A stretch of DNA of 38,230 nt from CAZKYX01 sp964557125 (GCA_964557125.1 CAZKYX010000009.1:1-38230); one strand, 5' to 3'. Shown: positions 7,288 through 14,741, counted from the first letter of the stretch. Made by a program: numbers and translations. Notes: generated from the letters alone by a model not told the origin.

Positions 7288-8381
7288 TCTCTAAAGGCCC
7301 AATCACTACTTCTTTCCGTTAAGTTATTATCTCCCTCTATCAATGCTAATTCAAGTATCGCTCCAACTTCTGCAAGTCTTGTTTTTTGATCTCCTTGACC
7401 CATCTTTTTGAATTCTTTCCTGTCTTTGTAATCTTGTGCTTCGTCTTCCCCAACGTACTTCGCGAGTTTTTCAGTATCACCCTCTTTTGCCAATAATAAA
7501 AATCTTGCTTTCGCAGCAGCTGTTGAATATGGTGCAAATTTAATTGAAGATTTATCCAGATGTTGATATACAAATTTCAGTATCTCGTCTCTTTTGTCCG
7601 AAAATTCTAGACCCACCAGAGACCTTGCATCGGCCATTAAATCAAGCACGTCAGCAAAACAATCTCTGTTTCTCCCTCGTTCTTCGTTCAATTTAAAAGA
7701 AATGCTTCTATATTTATTGTGGGTTTTATCGTTATTCAGTCTTGCCTCTGTTGTTATTGGATAAAGGTGGACTGCTCTCATTCTCGAAACGCCACGATTC
7801 CGTCTATTTTTTCTGTCTCGCTGAAATGCTTTGACGATTCCCTCAAATACTCTGTTTTTCCATTCCAATCGCGCGCCACCATATCCGGTACTTTCAGCTT
7901 CTTCCAGTTTTTCCTGTGCCATTTTTACAAACTCTTCTTCAGTTACGGACATATCCTGAAAAGCAAGAGACAACTCTCTTAACATTTTTATATATATGGT
8001 TACTGATTGGGATTCTTTTCCTGTCTTCCTATCATAGCTATCTGCTATATCATCCGCCATATGGATTGCCTTCTCAACACTTGCAAGAGGTGTATATCGC
8101 ACCTGAACCAGTCTGTCTTTTGGTGATAGTTTTTCAGAAATTATAAGTAACTTGTCTTTTCTTGTTGCCCTAAATGATTGTATAAATACTTTACCAAAAT
8201 CATTGTACCTAACACTCGCTTCGTTAAGAAAAGAAAAAGTTGTTTGAGAAACTTCCGCACTAACGATTTGGTTTTCCTCAACATATTCAATTTTTCTGGC
8301 TGCAATTTTTTCAGGAACAGTTTTATTTTGTTGTTTGAGAACTTCAGTTTCTAGTCCGCTTGGTCTTTTTTCTATAGACAT
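7284..8381 (-). CDS. Hypothetical protein, probably cytoplasmic
   Basis: I do not recognise this 365-residue protein. It has no signal peptide and no membrane segment and is rich in charged residues. It looks mostly helical, with predicted helices around 90-170 (MADDIADSYDRKTG onward), a strongly basic RDRKNRRNRGVSR segment near 190-200 that could bind nucleic acid, and an acidic, helix-rich C-terminal third. The ATG at 8381 is chosen because a TATAAT at 8391-8396 predicts a start about three bases before it, so a longer reading frame would begin inside the promoter. It diverges from the gene at 8424 with only 42 bases between the start codons. Both are lineage-type unknown proteins and may be co-regulated. 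Confidence 0.78.
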   Translation of the reverse strand: MSIEKRPSGLETEVLKQQNKTVPEKIAARKIEYVEENQIVSAEVSQTTFSFLNEASVRYNDFGKVFIQSFRATRKDKLLIISEKLSPKDRLVQVRYTPLASVEKAIHMADDIADSYDRKTGKESQSVTIYIKMLRELSLAFQDMSVTEEEFVKMAQEKLEEAESTGYGGARLEWKNRVFEGIVKAFQRDRKNRRNRGVSRMRAVHLYPITTEARLNNDKTHNKYRSISFKLNEERGRNRDCFADVLDLMADARSLVGLEFSDKRDEILKFVYQHLDKSSIKFAPYSTAAAKARFLLLAKEGDTEKLAKYVGEDEAQDYKDRKEFKKMGQGDQKTRLAEVGAILELALIEGDNNLTERSSDWAFRD

Positions 8382-8390
8382 ATCCCTGTT

Positions 8391-8396
8391 ATTATA
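8391..8396 (-). promoter_or_regulatory. -10 element of the gene at 7284-8381
   Basis: Minus strand TATAAT nine bases before the ATG at 8381; the -35 is poor. It faces the TATAAT at 8409-8414 on the other strand, so the two divergent promoters overlap and can compete. Confidence 0.55.
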
Positions 8397-8408
8397 CACA
8401 AATTCTTG

Positions 8409-8414
8409 TATAAT
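8409..8414 (+). promoter_or_regulatory. -10 element of the gene at 8424
   Basis: TATAAT nine bases before the ATG at 8424, with only a weak -35 upstream. Predicted start is about 8421. Confidence 0.55.
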
Positions 8415-8423
8415 ACATTCACT

Positions 8424-9005
8424 ATGGGACAGAAAGAACTTTTACATACTCAAATATTTGTTGAAAAATCACAGCGCACTGAGCATCTACGGCAAATCTT
8501 AATAGAAGATTTTACACATCTGCTTGAAAGTGGGGGTGTTGTCAATACTAGCGGAATAAAACTTGACCAACCATGTGACGAACTCGTAAAGCTACTTCCA
8601 TACGATTTACAAGAACAGATAGAAACGAAAAGGGTCCTAAGAGTTAATATAAGCGCCGTTAAGTCCTCTCTTAAGAAGATCTCGAATACTGAAAGGTTTG
8701 CAAGCACCCGACTGTACTTTTTTGCGCAGAATTCAATTCAAGGACTCTCATATAAGGAACTACAACACGGAAGCATTGTACCCATAATGGTTGGACTTGA
8801 CGGAACAAAAACAATACCAACATCTGCAGACAATCATTTTCCTACTTTTTTTGTTAATAGAACAAAATCAATCCTAAATCATGAAAACATACCTGGTTCT
8901 CACTACCGCTATGCAACATCTATTTTAAGAGATATATCCAATTCCCGAGGACTTGGAAATATTAATGGAAAAGTTGCATTAGAATTTATTAATAATTCAA
9001 AATAA
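8424..9005 (+). CDS. Hypothetical protein
   Basis: This 193-residue protein of unknown family has no signal peptide or membrane segment. The N-terminal part (about 1-30) looks helical. The middle (about 40-95) is mixed, and the C-terminal half contains a SYKELQHGSIVPIMVGLDG segment and a final helix-rich stretch. ATG 8424 is preferred because the -10 TATAAT at 8409-8414 predicts transcription from about 8421. The gene is followed 16 bases later by fmt, with no terminator between them, so the two are probably co-transcribed. That linkage may be only positional. It is divergent from the unknown gene at 7284-8381. No function can be assigned. Confidence 0.75.
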   Translation: MGQKELLHTQIFVEKSQRTEHLRQILIEDFTHLLESGGVVNTSGIKLDQPCDELVKLLPYDLQEQIETKRVLRVNISAVKSSLKKISNTERFASTRLYFFAQNSIQGLSYKELQHGSIVPIMVGLDGTKTIPTSADNHFPTFFVNRTKSILNHENIPGSHYRYATSILRDISNSRGLGNINGKVALEFINNSK

Positions 9006-9021
9006 AAATTGACATTTTGAC

Positions 9022-9951
9022 ATGAAACAAAAAATAGTATATTTCGGTTCTGGGTGGTATACCATACCGGTTGTTAAAAAACTTTTACCACTTGGTTTGG
9101 ACCTCGTTATTACGACCGAAAATAATCCGGATTCACCTTTTCTCAAATTCTGTAATGAAAACAATCTCAAAACAATCACAGCAAGGTCTTCAAAGGAATT
9201 AACAAATAACGAATCACAAATAACAAATCACCAAATAGCCGTCCTTGCTTCATACGGCGCTCTTGTTCCTGACGAAATTATTTCTCTCTTTCCACATGGC
9301 ATCATCAACATCCACCCATCTCTTCTTCCAAAATGGAAGGGTCCCTCTCCTATCCAATTCGCACTACTCAATGGCGATACAATAACAGGCGTTACACTCA
9401 TAAAATTAGATCGCGAGCTTGACCACGGGCCAATACTTTCACAAAAACCTTACACTCTACAAGGAAATGAAACCACTGAGGATTTGCTTTCAATTCTTTT
9501 TGAAATCGGGGCGGAAATGGTTGAAGATATTATTGCAAAACTCGAAAATGGCGAAGAAATTTCTGAAACTCCGCAAAATCATGAAGAAGAAACATGGTCA
9601 TACCACATTGAAAAAAAGGATGGGATGATTGATATCCAAAACCTACGCCGCTATGAAATAGCTAGTCCTCTTGAAGGGCAACCTACAACCCGCCGGGCAG
9701 AGCCTCTGGGCGGCGCCTACAACCTGCAAAACATGATTCGCGCCTATTTTCCTTGGCCCGGAGTGTGGCTCCGCTATCCCGTCATTGCGAGTGAATCGAA
9801 GCAATCCAAACTCTCCAACAAATTAATCAAGTTATTACCTGAAAATAAAATTCAGGTGGAGGGAAAAAATGCTATGAGTTATCAAGATTTTATAAATGGA
9901 TTTGGCGAAGAGGGCAAAGAACTTCTTCAAAAGCTAGGCGTATTTGAATAA
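9022..9951 (+). CDS. fmt: Methionyl-tRNA formyltransferase with three in-frame repeat insertions
   Basis: Transfers a formyl group from 10-formyltetrahydrofolate to initiator Met-tRNA. Catalytic residues of the formyltransferase fold are visible: N96 and H98 in NIHPSLLP, D134 in LDHGPIL, and the SLLPKWKG loop (100-107). The C-terminal tRNA-binding domain has the usual IRAYFPWPG (239-247). Length (309) is near normal, but three segments look inserted and match dispersed DNA repeats. Residues 61-70 (NNESQITNHQ-like) come from an acaaataacaaatcac-type repeat. Residues about 214-236 include the GC-rich palindrome also found at 2693-2737. Residues about 253-265 derive from a cgtcattgcgag...gaagcaatcc element. 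All three keep the frame and lie outside the active site. The TTGACA just upstream has no usable -10; expression probably comes from the gene at 8424. Confidence 0.95.
   Translation: MKQKIVYFGSGWYTIPVVKKLLPLGLDLVITTENNPDSPFLKFCNENNLKTITARSSKELTNNESQITNHQIAVLASYGALVPDEIISLFPHGIINIHPSLLPKWKGPSPIQFALLNGDTITGVTLIKLDRELDHGPILSQKPYTLQGNETTEDLLSILFEIGAEMVEDIIAKLENGEEISETPQNHEEETWSYHIEKKDGMIDIQNLRRYEIASPLEGQPTTRRAEPLGGAYNLQNMIRAYFPWPGVWLRYPVIASESKQSKLSNKLIKLLPENKIQVEGKNAMSYQDFINGFGEEGKELLQKLGVFE
9682..9725. repeat. GC-rich palindromic repeat inside fmt
   Basis: Near-identical to the intergenic copy at 2693-2737 (one indel, two substitutions). It encodes a TTRRAEPLGGAYN-like stretch in the Fmt linker/C-terminal region. 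The one-base deletion relative to the other copy is what keeps the reading frame. Confidence 0.88.
9780..9807. repeat. cgtcattgcgag...gaagcaatcc repeat inside fmt
   Basis: This element belongs to a short repeat type (cgtcattgcgagcgaagc...gcaatcc) seen also between rplJ and its leader (15752-15822) and, in diverged form, at 19678-19715. It encodes a VIASESKQS stretch in frame. Confidence 0.75.
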
Positions 9952-9954
9952 AAA

Positions 9955-11202
9955 TTATTCAGTAACTCTTTCAATCTTCTCAAAAAATTTCTTGTTTAAA
10001 AGACTGTCTACCTCTTTGAGGGCTACATATGGAAAAGCCTCCGGCGGTACTTTCTGACTTTGTGGTCCCCTCAATAATAAATCATACATCACTAACAAAC
10101 CAGACATCGGATTTACATTCTCGTCATCAACATCATAAAACATATTAACTTTTCCCTTTTTAAAAGGAATACTAATTGTTTCTTTTACATTCATAACATC
10201 ACTTTTCATTCGGATCATTCTCTCACCATTTTTGTTTTGAAAGCAAAATACCGGAATCATGAAATTTTTCTGTTTTGGAAAAATACTGACTTTTCCATCA
10301 TTTTCGATTGATACACTGGCAGAAAATCTATTTTTTGCGACAATTAATTCGTCTTTTTTTACTTGAACAATATCAACTAAATCATGTTCACCAACAAAGT
10401 AAATTGGCTCAGAATCTTCTGGATTATAGGTATACCGTATGCCTGCCATCCCATCCACAATTTGCCTCTGAAACACCATAAGATTCTTATTTTTTCCTAT
10501 CTTCTTCTCAAACACGCTTGATATAAAATCTGCGCGCAACTGATTGTTTTGCTGAGCGAAGTTTTCAAACGTGACTACTTCCTTTGTATGGCCCTGTATA
10601 CGAGACTTATCTATTCGTGGAATTCCTGGAAATTCGTTAACAAAATCTGACACCTCTGTGTCAAAACCATCTAAAGATGAGTGCTTTATAATAGTCATCC
10701 GTGCTAAATTTTGAACAAAGTCCGCATCAGCAACAACAGACCTCCAACTTTCTGAATGCGTTTTAATCCCCCTAACAACAGATGTTAAGAACCTTGAATC
10801 ATCTTCACTTTCAAGAATTTGACCCAATTGGGGACCATACTCACTCATTGAAGCATTCTCTCCTTGAAGTAGTTGCACGAGCCCTGCAACAGTATTGTTA
10901 TATATATTTGTCCCCCCCTCATATCCACTCCACAGCTCAGAAAGGTAATTTGGGCGAAACTTCACACCAGTAAAGTCTTGAATTAACTTTGTGAATTCGT
11001 CCCTTTTAAGTGGCTTATGAAAAAGGATTTCAAATTTCTCAACGTCTCGACCTAAATCTGAAAAAATTGATATTGGGGTTTCCTTAGAAAGGATGGAGTC
11101 TTTTCTAACTTCTAACAAAGTTTCGAGTGGGATTTCTTCGATGATATAGGACTTGGTATGATTTGGTTTTTCAATTGGATTACCTTGACGTACACGTTCC
11201 AT
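9955..11202 (-). CDS. Hypothetical protein
   Basis: This 415-residue protein is not recognised. It has no signal peptide and no membrane segments. The N-terminal two thirds look alpha-helical and acidic. The C-terminal part (about 235-390) is richer in beta-type segments, including MIPVFCFQNKNGERMIRMK and NPMSGLLVMYDLLLRG. No nucleotide-binding, metal-binding or protease motif is seen. The ATG at 11202 coincides with the start predicted from the promoter at 11210-11238; the frame upstream of it runs only through the promoter. It ends three bases from the convergent stop of fmt. Similar large unknown soluble proteins occur at 7284 and 16104, but no sequence similarity among them is evident by eye. 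Confidence 0.78.
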   Translation of the reverse strand: MERVRQGNPIEKPNHTKSYIIEEIPLETLLEVRKDSILSKETPISIFSDLGRDVEKFEILFHKPLKRDEFTKLIQDFTGVKFRPNYLSELWSGYEGGTNIYNNTVAGLVQLLQGENASMSEYGPQLGQILESEDDSRFLTSVVRGIKTHSESWRSVVADADFVQNLARMTIIKHSSLDGFDTEVSDFVNEFPGIPRIDKSRIQGHTKEVVTFENFAQQNNQLRADFISSVFEKKIGKNKNLMVFQRQIVDGMAGIRYTYNPEDSEPIYFVGEHDLVDIVQVKKDELIVAKNRFSASVSIENDGKVSIFPKQKNFMIPVFCFQNKNGERMIRMKSDVMNVKETISIPFKKGKVNMFYDVDDENVNPMSGLLVMYDLLLRGPQSQKVPPEAFPYVALKEVDSLLNKKFFEKIERVTE

Positions 11203-11209
11203 ATGACGA

Positions 11210-11238
11210 ATTCTACTACAGCAGAACAGAAAAGACAA
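11210..11238 (-). promoter_or_regulatory. Promoter of the gene at 9955-11202
   Basis: Minus strand TTGTCT (11233-11238), 17-base spacer, TAGAAT (11210-11215). The predicted start is 11202-11203, i.e. on the ATG: leaderless. Confidence 0.7.
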
Positions 11239-11263
11239 AATCAGAATCTACTTGAATATTGGA

Positions 11264-11503
11264 TTATGCGGTTGGAGTTGCAATAACTTGGGTAGTTGCA
11301 GATAATTCCTTTTGAATAGTTGCAGCTCTTTTAAACATTCTAATGCAAGTTGTACAGAGCTTAGCCTTTATTGCACGGCCATTAAAAACCACTTTCTTCT
11401 CGTGAAGATTTGGCTTAAAGGTTCTTTTTGAGCGGTTTTTTGCGTGAGAAACTTTGTTCCCATGCATAATTCCTTTATTACAGTTGTCACATTTCATTGC
11501 CAT
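11264..11503 (-). CDS. rpmB: Ribosomal protein L28 (bL28)
   Basis: This 79-residue protein fits bL28: an opening CDNC-x-KG, GNKVSHA-x-x-RSKRTFKPNLH, then KLCTTCIR. Two C-x-x-C pairs suggest a zinc-binding form. It is a large-subunit protein near the base of the L1 stalk. The start at 11503 (MAMKCDNC) fits family length and coincides with the start predicted from its promoter. The C-terminus has an extra Thr/Ala-rich tail of about 15 residues. It is separate from rpmG, its usual neighbour elsewhere. Confidence 0.95.
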   Translation of the reverse strand: MAMKCDNCNKGIMHGNKVSHAKNRSKRTFKPNLHEKKVVFNGRAIKAKLCTTCIRMFKRAATIQKELSATTQVIATPTA

Positions 11504-11511
11504 AGACGTAT

Positions 11512-11540
11512 ATTTTACCAAATTGAATCTAAATTTACAA
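11512..11540 (-). promoter_or_regulatory. rpmB promoter
   Basis: Minus strand TTGTAA (11535-11540), 17-base spacer, TAAAAT (11512-11517). Predicted start is about 11505, two bases before the ATG. Confidence 0.65.
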
Positions 11541-11543
11541 TCT

Positions 11544-12701
11544 TTACTCTGCTAGTCGTGCACCTTGCACTGCCCGTTCCATTTTTTTAGATGCTACCTC
11601 CCATGTGCGAGTCCTGAGCCCACAGTCAGGAGATGGGTTAATTCGCTGTGGACCCAGAATACTTGATGCATATACTATTCTGTCTCTCACAAGTTCTGCT
11701 GGTTCATCAAAATCAGAATGGATATCAGTAACTCCCAGTCCAATTCGCCCACTCACATTATAGTCATTGAACAATTTGAGAATATTATACCCAGGCCTAT
11801 CTTCATCTTTTGTTCCAAGCCGAACAGAGTCTTTGTTGGCAAGCTCTAAAGAATACTGTGCGCAGTTTTCCATTTCTTGGATATATGGAAACAAAAGTGA
11901 ATAGTCGGAATAACAAATATGAACACTAAACTCAGCACCCGATAGCCCCTTTATTGATTCGTTAAAAGACTTCACAAAAAGCGGAACTTCAGAATGAACG
12001 GTTGTTGCAGCAGGCTCATCTATTTGTATCCATTTCGCACCTTTTTCAATAAGAGACGCCACATTCGGACGTATTAAATTTCTCGCAACATCAAATACAA
12101 ATTCCTCACGAGCAGTTTTATTTGCATCCTTCCCTTCTTGAGTTCCCAAGGATTTGCCCTTTCTATATTTTTCGTCATAAGACCATGCAGCGATAGTATA
12201 AGCTCCAGTTATAGGAACCTTTATTGCATGGTCAGTTATTGTCTGCAGTCTTTCAAATTCTGCAGTGTGCCATGGCTTATCAATTGATGGAGTACCAACA
12301 ATTGCAGCTTTTGAATAATACCTATTGTCAAATGCTCTAACAGAACCCCGGAATTCAAACCCGTTAGAATTTTTTACAGCATGCTCGTACATCTCCACAC
12401 GGTCCTGTTCACCATCATACACAACATCAAGCCCAGCTTTTTCTTGCAGTCTTATTGCATATATTGCAGCACTGTCTCGTATTAATTTTCGCTCAAGTGT
12501 AGACAGTTTTTGACCGGTTTGTAAAGTTTTTGCGTGTTGCAAAACATCAACCAATGATGAGGAATCGACATCAAGTCTATTTCCCCACGCTTTAGCCAAA
12601 TGGATATCAAGGTCATTGATTTGCTTACCTGCAATTGCTTTAACTCTCCATTCAGGTTTTGCAAGGCTTCCTACTTCGTGTGTAATGTATTGTTCTTTCA
12701 T
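11544..12701 (-). CDS. metE: Cobalamin-independent methionine synthase, catalytic (C-terminal-type) domain
   Basis: This 385-residue protein corresponds to the C-terminal catalytic barrel of MetE, which methylates homocysteine. The zinc ligands are all visible: H261 and C263 (HICYSD), E286 (SLELANKD) and C360 (NPSPDCGLRTR). The homocysteine-binding IDEPA motif is at 227-231. A full-length MetE has about 750 residues with two barrels; here the N-terminal barrel is a separate gene directly upstream, two bases away. This split form resembles archaeal and other core-MetE proteins, some of which use a methyl-corrinoid protein or another methyl donor instead of methyl-tetrahydrofolate. The donor here is unknown. 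The pair is controlled by a SAM-type riboswitch and terminator. Confidence in family is high; confidence in exact methyl donor is low. Confidence 0.93.
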   Translation of the reverse strand: MKEQYITHEVGSLAKPEWRVKAIAGKQINDLDIHLAKAWGNRLDVDSSSLVDVLQHAKTLQTGQKLSTLERKLIRDSAAIYAIRLQEKAGLDVVYDGEQDRVEMYEHAVKNSNGFEFRGSVRAFDNRYYSKAAIVGTPSIDKPWHTAEFERLQTITDHAIKVPITGAYTIAAWSYDEKYRKGKSLGTQEGKDANKTAREEFVFDVARNLIRPNVASLIEKGAKWIQIDEPAATTVHSEVPLFVKSFNESIKGLSGAEFSVHICYSDYSLLFPYIQEMENCAQYSLELANKDSVRLGTKDEDRPGYNILKLFNDYNVSGRIGLGVTDIHSDFDEPAELVRDRIVYASSILGPQRINPSPDCGLRTRTWEVASKKMERAVQGARLAE

Positions 12702-12703
12702 GG

Positions 12704-13645
12704 TTATAATAACTTTCCTAAAACTTTGATTTTCTTTTCTGAAATCTGGACTGAATCAAATTCCATATCAGCATTGTGTGTCAGATAAAGAATTGATGGA
12801 TTCGAGCTTCTACTAATTCCATCAATTAATTTATTTAATTCTGAAGCTTCTTCAATTTGTGAATTCTCAGAATCAACAACACCAGCAATCAGGTCTCTTG
12901 AAGTATTCGTAGGTAAATCTTCATAATTTGTTCTTTCAAAATCAACTCCAAAGGCATTGATTCGTAAATCCTTTTCCTCAAGTCTTCTGAGAAGTGGCGC
13001 ACCATCCCCAAAATAAAAATGCACAAAAAGTTTTGTATCTGCGTTTAATTTTTGTGAAACTTCTCTTAGGGCTCTTTCGAAAAGGTATTCCTCACCTTCT
13101 TGTAATCCGAAATGGGCAGCATATGGCTCATTTAGCTGTATTGCTTTTACGTTTGACTTGGAATCAACATAATCAACGACAGTACTTATTAGTTCTGTTA
13201 CTGTTTCAAGTGTTTGACCAAACGAGCATGATGCATCTTGGCTTAATTTTGCAAACGTGTAGGGAGATGGCAATGTAATTTTTTGACTGCATTCACCAAC
13301 AAAAGGAATGTAGTGCGCAAATTCATCTACTTTAAGCTTCGGTTTTTCTTTTATCACAGGAGTTCTGTAAAAACTATTTGTCTCAAACCACCTTTTCAAC
13401 TCGCCACTTTCTATTCCTTTAGACGATTCTATAATTGGCCTAAAAATATCATTCCAGTTATACTTGCCGTCCTCAATAAATGAAAACTTGTTTTCTTCCT
13501 GAAGCTTTAAGAAAAAACCTCTTTCCCTTTGTTGCACGAACGCAAGCTCGTACTCTGAGGTTCTCCCCTTCTCAACACCCCTATTAGCATTCTCTAGCTC
13601 ATTTGAGTGCGGTTGTATTCCGTAAATAAATGCTTCTTTTTTCAT
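12704..13645 (-). CDS. MetE N-terminal-domain-like protein
   Basis: This 313-residue protein resembles the N-terminal barrel of cobalamin-independent methionine synthase. It shows the K-RWFETNSFYRTPV segment (compare KWFDTNYHYxVP of MetE), LPSPYTFAKLSQ and an IQLNEPYAA strand-loop. It lacks the H-x-C zinc motif, as the N-terminal barrel does. It sits two bases upstream of the catalytic gene in the same transcript, so the two polypeptides probably work together as a split enzyme. ATG 13645 is chosen (MKKEAF); a longer frame would start at a TTG in a possible secondary promoter (TTGCGT, 16 bases, TATTTT). It is the first gene after the riboswitch terminator. Confidence 0.85.
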   Translation of the reverse strand: MKKEAFIYGIQPHSNELENANRGVEKGRTSEYELAFVQQRERGFFLKLQEENKFSFIEDGKYNWNDIFRPIIESSKGIESGELKRWFETNSFYRTPVIKEKPKLKVDEFAHYIPFVGECSQKITLPSPYTFAKLSQDASCSFGQTLETVTELISTVVDYVDSKSNVKAIQLNEPYAAHFGLQEGEEYLFERALREVSQKLNADTKLFVHFYFGDGAPLLRRLEEKDLRINAFGVDFERTNYEDLPTNTSRDLIAGVVDSENSQIEEASELNKLIDGISRSSNPSILYLTHNADMEFDSVQISEKKIKVLGKLL

Positions 13646-13731
13646 ATATGTCTTACATAAAAATAAGTCATCTTTTTGCTTACGCAAAATCTGCCTTCAG
13701 CCACTCACCACTTTCGTTCTTCGTGCCATAA

Positions 13732-13758
13732 GAAAAAACCTCTCCGAAAGAGAGGTTT
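13732..13758 (-). terminator. Riboswitch-controlled terminator before the metE pair
   Basis: Minus strand AAACCTCTC pairs perfectly with GAGAGGTTT (13736-13758) and is followed by TTTTTTC. It lies between the aptamer and the first gene, about 90 bases upstream of the ATG at 13645. Confidence 0.85.
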
Positions 13759-13798
13759 CATATATGTTTCCTTCATTGGCAAAAAGCCGATGAAGACG

Positions 13799-13909
13799 AA
13801 TCCTTCCCTTACGGGTTGGGCTTAGCACCTTGCATATGCAGGTTGCTGGAGGGATTAACAGGCCAATTCCTGCGTCGCGTTTGACGCGAGCTACACCTCA
13901 CTCCTGATT
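13799..13909 (-). ncRNA. SAM-sensing riboswitch (SAM-I/SAM-IV clan)
   Basis: The minus-strand leader carries the conserved core of the SAM-I clan: GAG...AGG..., GGCC in the P2 loop, then CAGCAACC, a short P3 hairpin, AAGGTGCTAA and a C-rich segment closed by a CCC-GTAA-GGG hairpin. A short P1 (AATC at 13906-13909 with GATT at 13799-13802) closes it. A further hairpin (CTTCAT...ATGAAG, 13771-13795) follows, then the terminator. An extra small hairpin (CGCGT-CAA-ACGCG) sits in P2. Whether it is SAM-I, SAM-IV or an intermediate cannot be decided by eye. The downstream genes make methionine, which fits an OFF switch in which SAM promotes termination. Confidence 0.82.
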
Positions 13910-13924
13910 TATTTAATTAAAAAT

Positions 13925-13952
13925 AGTATATCAAAGAATTTAAGAATTGCAA
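13925..13952 (-). promoter_or_regulatory. Promoter of the riboswitch-metE operon
   Basis: Minus strand TTGCAA (13947-13952), 16-base spacer, TATACT (13925-13930). Predicted start near 13918, just before P1 of the aptamer. Confidence 0.72.
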
Positions 13953-13973
13953 AGTGACTATAAAAAGAAATAA

Positions 13974-14183
13974 TTATTTTGCTGATGTTTCGCCTACTGC
14001 ATCGCCAAATTTTTGTCCGGTAATTTCCAAAACTGTATGCGCTATGCTCTCGCTCAATTTTGGGGATTGTGGAATTGCGAGCGACATAGACTCTTCCTCT
14101 GTGGGCTGTAATCCGTAAATCTTAAGGTGTTCTACGAATTTTTCTGTGGACATTCCTGCAAAAACTGATCTTTCAATACTCAT
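13974..14183 (-). CDS. Small hypothetical protein
   Basis: This 69-residue protein has no recognised domain. It begins MSIERSVFAGMSTEKF and looks helical, with a Pro/Ser-rich middle (about 36-45) and an AHTVLEITGQKFGDAV stretch. It has no membrane segment and no Cys. Support comes from a very good promoter (TTGCAT, 17, TATAAT) whose predicted start lies one base from the ATG at 14183. A longer frame would begin inside that promoter. It precedes the riboswitch promoter on the same strand; its 3' end lies about 20 bases from the -35, and no terminator is seen between them. Function unknown. Confidence 0.6.
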   Translation of the reverse strand: MSIERSVFAGMSTEKFVEHLKIYGLQPTEEESMSLAIPQSPKLSESIAHTVLEITGQKFGDAVGETSAK

Positions 14184-14190
14184 TGAAAAA

Positions 14191-14219
14191 ATTATATGCA
14201 ACTACTCAGAATAATGCAA
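14191..14219 (-). promoter_or_regulatory. Promoter of the small gene at 13974-14183
   Basis: Minus strand TTGCAT (14214-14219), 17-base spacer, TATAAT (14191-14196). Predicted start about 14184: leaderless. Confidence 0.72.
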
Positions 14220-14477
14220 TGAAGAAAATTGCCATAAAAAACAAACAATTTAATATTTCATTTTTACTGATGAATCGACATTTTTACGCGGAGCGTTTGA
14301 AAAGCGAAAATTTGGGCGTCAAGAAAAAGAAAAGTCGAATACGCACCGCTTGCATATGAGGTTCTTTTCTTTTTTAGCACAATTTTGAACTTTGAATACT
14401 CGGAGCGTAACATGTCGAGAGGCTTTGAATACTTTCCCCGGAAGGAAAGTATTAGTGATACACACAATTTTTACCAT

Positions 14478-14505
14478 AAAAAGCTCCCATTTAGGGAGCT
14501 TTTTT
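14478..14505. terminator. Bidirectional intrinsic terminator
   Basis: Stem AAAAAGCTCCC / GGGAGCTTTTT around loop ATTTA, with T runs on both strands. On the minus strand it lies just downstream of the rplL relic and may originally have ended that transcript. Confidence 0.8.
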
Positions 14506-14548
14506 GTTAAAAGAAATAAGAATTACAACGTTTAGTTGCAAGCTCTGC

Positions 14549-14599
14549 TTATTTCAACTCAACGGTTGCTCCCGCAGCTGTTAATTTCTCTTTAGCCTC
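14549..14599 (-). pseudogene. Relic of a second rplL 3' end
   Basis: The minus strand encodes EAKEKLTAAGATVELK followed by TAA. These 16 residues are identical to the C-terminus of the intact rplL 140 bases upstream, but most third codon positions differ (for example GAG GCT AAA GAG against GAA GCT AAG GAA). Upstream of the first Glu the similarity stops abruptly at a palindrome (CCTCATATGAGG). The frame has no start and is far too short to function. Confidence 0.85.
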
Positions 14600-14693
14600 A
14601 TATGAGGAGCTTGCGACGAAATAAAGCCGAACGAAGCCTGCTGAGTGCCAGGCTTATCGGCTGTTTTCTTTAGAATTCATTCGCAAAAAGACC

Positions 14694-14720
14694 ACAAAAA
14701 ATCCGCCTATAAGGCGGATC
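14694..14720 (-). terminator. rplL terminator
   Basis: Minus strand GATCCGCC / GGCGGAT hairpin followed by TTTTTTG, starting about 20 bases after the rplL stop codon. Intrinsic terminator of the rplJ-rplL operon. Confidence 0.88.
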
Positions 14721-14741
14721 TTTTGAAAACCAATGATAAAA

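Larger units (their letters stand above)
14184..14741. other. Non-coding region between rplL and the small gene
   Basis: Beyond the promoter at 14191-14219, this stretch holds a low-complexity region (14225-14470) with dispersed-repeat words (ttttgaactttgaatac, cggagcg, cgagaggc), a bidirectional hairpin terminator (14478-14505), the relic of an rplL 3' end (14549-14599) and the rplL terminator (14694-14720). A 67-codon frame at 14264-14467 looks like chance translation of repeat words. Confidence 0.6.

Noticed and set aside
9010..9021. TTGACA words immediately before fmt as a promoter
   Set aside because: There is no room for a -10 before the start codon, and no -10 is seen at the right distance for fmt itself.
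14264..14467. 67-codon minus-strand frame
   Set aside because: It consists of dispersed-repeat words, has no promoter at its start, and its product resembles no known protein.
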